Positions 6,055-7,781 of a stretch of 7,781 nt of DNA are shown here, in pieces (positions within the stretch are counted from its first letter, which is position 1; every line of letters begins with the position of its first letter). Under the pieces are notes generated by a model that saw only the letters and a list, made by a program, of their open reading frames with translations, was not told where the DNA came from and made no database searches. The stretch is from Acidobacterium sp. (GTDB lineage: Bacteria > Acidobacteriota > Terriglobia > Terriglobales > Acidobacteriaceae). The stretch covers positions 1-7,781 of the forward strand of contig PMAM01000349.1 in the NCBI GenBank assembly GCA_003152595.1. Reading direction: 5' to 3'. The position numbers were made by a program, and so were the translations under genes.

Positions 6055-6693
6055 TCAGTAGTACAGATACTTCCGCCACTTCGAATCGGAGTGCCCGATC
6101 ATCCGCATAATATGCCGGCTGGTGTGCAGCGTGAACGGCCGCGGCTCGCGCTGCAGCTTCATGTGCTCCAGCTCAATGAGCAGATGATTGCCCTTGCGGC
6201 GATTGCAGGAGTGGCACGCCGCAACAAGATTCTCCCACGTCGAAAGCCCGCCCCGCGAACGCGGTATAACGTGGTCGAGCGTCAGCTCTGCCGACGGCAA
6301 AATCACACCGCAGTACTGGCAGGTGTTGCGATCGCGCAGCAGGATGTTCTTCCGCGACAGCGCGCGCGTCTGGTGCGGGATGCGGCGGTACTCAAGCAGG
6401 CGAATCACCGAAGGCATGGCCATGCGCAGCCGCGCGGAGTGCAGCTCGCTGGACTGCTCCTCTTCCGTGCGTGCGACCCCCTTCAGCACCAGCACCAGCG
6501 CGCGGCGGGCGCCACAAATATTAATCGGCTCATAGGACGCGTTGAGCACCAGCACCGGCGTTTGCAGCGTCTGGGTGGTCGTAACCACCCGCAGACCGTC
6601 ATGACCCTGGCTCTCCAGTTTGGCGTGTACAGTCCCCTGCGCTTTCCCCAGAGTCTGTCTGCGAGCGTGAACACCAGCTTTCCCCAACGACAT
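6055..6693 (-). CDS. HNH endonuclease-fold protein, downstream of comF
   Basis: This 212-residue protein carries a zinc-type HNH nuclease domain in its C-terminal half. Cys125-x-x-Cys128 (CQYCG) and Cys160-x-x-Cys163 (CHSC) should bind a structural zinc. LTLDHVIPRSRGG (138-150) supplies the catalytic His141, and WENL with Asn155 and CNRRKGN complete the motif. Before the domain is the strongly conserved stretch LVLNASYEPINIC (48-60) through RRALVLVLKGVA and MPSVIRLLEYRRIPHQTRALSRKNIL; after it comes REPRPFTLHTSRHIMRM. This is a standalone HNH family common in several phyla with no fixed role. About 45 N-terminal residues precede the conserved core; a GTG at codon 36 could be an alternative start. 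AGGGAGGG four bases before the ATG supports the longer form. The gene starts 43 bases after comF, probably on the same transcript. DNA is the likely substrate by family. Confidence 0.87.
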   Translation of the reverse strand: MSLGKAGVHARRQTLGKAQGTVHAKLESQGHDGLRVVTTTQTLQTPVLVLNASYEPINICGARRALVLVLKGVARTEEEQSSELHSARLRMAMPSVIRLLEYRRIPHQTRALSRKNILLRDRNTCQYCGVILPSAELTLDHVIPRSRGGLSTWENLVAACHSCNRRKGNHLLIELEHMKLQREPRPFTLHTSRHIMRMIGHSDSKWRKYLYY

Positions 6694-6697
6694 ACGT

Positions 6698-6705
6698 CCC
6701 TCCCT
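6698..6705 (-). promoter_or_regulatory. Shine-Dalgarno deciding the HNH gene start
   Basis: On the minus strand AGGGAGGG lies four bases before the ATG at 6693. The same frame stays open for another 122 codons back inside comF, but those residues have no family resemblance. This site therefore marks the real start. Confidence 0.6.
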
Positions 6706-6736
6706 GTCGATGACCCGATTTGCCAGACCGGGCGAG

Positions 6737-7738
6737 CTATCGTGCAGTGCCGTCAGCCGGAGCTGAACGGCCTGATTCCTCCCAAAAAACAAAATCCTGT
6801 TCCATGGGGAGCTCGCTGTCCTGCTCCCCGGCACTCCGAATCTCGGAGTGCAAATCTTCCAGCTGCGGCGCCAGCGCGTGCTCTCTTTGAGCGCGGGCAA
6901 CTGTGGCGACCCACACCGACGCAGCTCCTGCGCGCCGAAGCGCGGTGGAGCAGGCGCGTGCCGTGGCGCCGGTGGTATAGATATCGTCGACAAGAAGCAC
7001 ATGGCGGTCCCGCACCGTCTCCGGCTTGGGGACAAAAAATGCGCCGCGGACATTCTCACGGCGCTGATGCGGGGTCAGCCCCGCCTGACTCTCGGTGGCG
7101 CGCTGCCTTACCAGCAGCGGCGCGGCAAGTTTGATGCGCATCTCCGGGTGGCGCTCGCGCAGCGCCATAATCAGCCCGCGAGCGAGCCGCTCCGACTGGT
7201 TGAAGCCACGGCTGCGGCGCTTTTTTCCGTAGAGAGGCACGGGCACGGCGAGCAGGTCTCCCGGCAGATCGGGAATCGCCAAAACCTGATCCGCCAGCAG
7301 CACACCCAGGCGTTTCGCCAGCGCCTCCATGCCGTCATATTTAAGAAGGTGCAGCAGCGTCCGGAGCTTGTCCCGATAAACACCGTGCGCGACGGCCTGG
7401 TTAAAGTCGGGCGGCGCCGCACGGCAGGGGCGGCACTCGGTGTCGCCGGTCGTGGAAGGATCCCGGTCCAGGGCTTCCCCACAACAGACGCAAAGCGGTC
7501 CAGATTGTGCGGGGAGATCGTTCCAGCAGGACGCGCAGACAGGCAGGAGGGTGAAACCAGCAAGCGGCAGGCCGCAGACGCGGCAATCGGCGGGGAAAAT
7601 GACCAGGCAGAAACTGTCGAAGGTGCCAAAAAACGCAGCCCGAGCGCTACTTCGAAGCACGCGAACCACAGCGCGCCATACGGATGTGTCGGATGGCGGA
7701 ACTTCCGGGTCGCGGCTTCCCCGGTGAACCGGGTTCAC
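6737..7738 (-). CDS. comF: ComF family phosphoribosyltransferase-fold protein
   Basis: This 333-residue protein is a full ComF. An N-terminal zinc-ribbon-like region has CxxC pairs at Cys52/55, Cys68/71, Cys83/86 and Cys102/105. The phosphoribosyltransferase fold follows: VAHGVYRDKLRTLLHLLKYDG (117-137), VPVPLYGKKRRSRGFNQSERLA (165-186) and the PRPP-binding loop VLLVDDIYTTGAT (247-259). ComF is a cytosolic protein needed for natural transformation in several bacteria, probably acting on incoming single-stranded DNA; homologues also occur in bacteria not known to be competent. About 50 residues after the fold (285-333), acidic and then Ser/Ala-rich, exceed the usual end. The start is uncertain: GTG at 7738 is the longest option with no strong ribosome binding site, and GTG codons 24 and 27 are alternatives. 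The HNH gene follows 43 bases later. Confidence 0.92.
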   Translation of the reverse strand: MNPVHRGSRDPEVPPSDTSVWRAVVRVLRSSARAAFFGTFDSFCLVIFPADCRVCGLPLAGFTLLPVCASCWNDLPAQSGPLCVCCGEALDRDPSTTGDTECRPCRAAPPDFNQAVAHGVYRDKLRTLLHLLKYDGMEALAKRLGVLLADQVLAIPDLPGDLLAVPVPLYGKKRRSRGFNQSERLARGLIMALRERHPEMRIKLAAPLLVRQRATESQAGLTPHQRRENVRGAFFVPKPETVRDRHVLLVDDIYTTGATARACSTALRRAGAASVWVATVARAQREHALAPQLEDLHSEIRSAGEQDSELPMEQDFVFWEESGRSAPADGTAR

Positions 7739-7781
7739 AGGGGCGTTCGTCAGGGAAAGGCTCTGACTGAAGACACACCTC

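Noticed and set aside
6091..7134. 347-codon open frame on the plus strand opposite the HNH and comF genes
   Set aside because: Its composition is low-complexity Gln/Arg/Ala with no family resemblance, and it is antisense to two genes with clear catalytic motifs.
7749..7767. Small inverted repeat GTCAG/CTGAC upstream of comF
   Set aside because: Five base pairs with a nine-base centre at the window edge is within chance expectation, and no promoter boxes can be placed around it.

Overview
The window is bacterial chromosomal DNA with a high GC content. It is gene-dense with short spacers and carries eight complete genes plus the 3' end of a ninth. There are no rRNA or tRNA genes, insertion sequences, phage genes or CRISPR arrays. 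The protein sequences (FabF, the ComF/HNH pair, the B12-type radical SAM protein, the two-domain GNAT protein) look most like Acidobacteriota, possibly Terriglobia/Bryobacterales. That is an impression from remembered family sequences, not a computed placement.

Layout. (1) Positions 1-1352, plus strand: the end of acyl carrier protein (acpP), then fabF two bases later from a TTG start. This is the usual acpP-fabF fatty-acid elongation pair. (2) Positions 1460-2322, plus strand: a two-gene unit with an ATGA stop/start overlap. It encodes a SnoaL/NTF2-like small protein and a DUF1905 + YdeI/OmdA-type protein; neither has an assigned substrate. (3) A 201-base spacer holds a possible promoter with a 19-bp gap and a dyad in that gap. 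(4) Positions 2524-5011, plus strand: a probable three-gene operon. It encodes a cobalamin-binding-type radical SAM enzyme, a four-helix membrane protein of the hydroxylaminobenzene mutase (HabA/HabB) family, and an ICMT/PEMT-like membrane methyltransferase. (5) Positions 5069-5944, minus strand: a two-domain GNAT acetyltransferase with a credible promoter and Shine-Dalgarno sequence of its own, convergent with the operon. Three 15-bp tandem repeats lie just upstream. (6) Positions 6055-7738, minus strand: comF followed by an HNH endonuclease-fold gene, probably co-transcribed.

How the genes fit together. AcpP and FabF are housekeeping: FabF condenses malonyl-AcpP with acyl chains. The radical SAM / Hab-like / ICMT-like set is the only neighbourhood that suggests a pathway. 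A cytosolic radical enzyme and two integral membrane proteins could modify a hydrophobic or membrane-bound substrate, but the substrate cannot be read from sequence. ComF is a phosphoribosyltransferase-fold protein linked to DNA uptake and processing, so its HNH partner plausibly acts on DNA too.

No clearly new system is evident. The best leads are the three-gene membrane-modification operon, the comF-HNH pair, the 15-bp repeats next to the GNAT promoter, and the dyad in a long promoter spacer upstream of the radical SAM gene.
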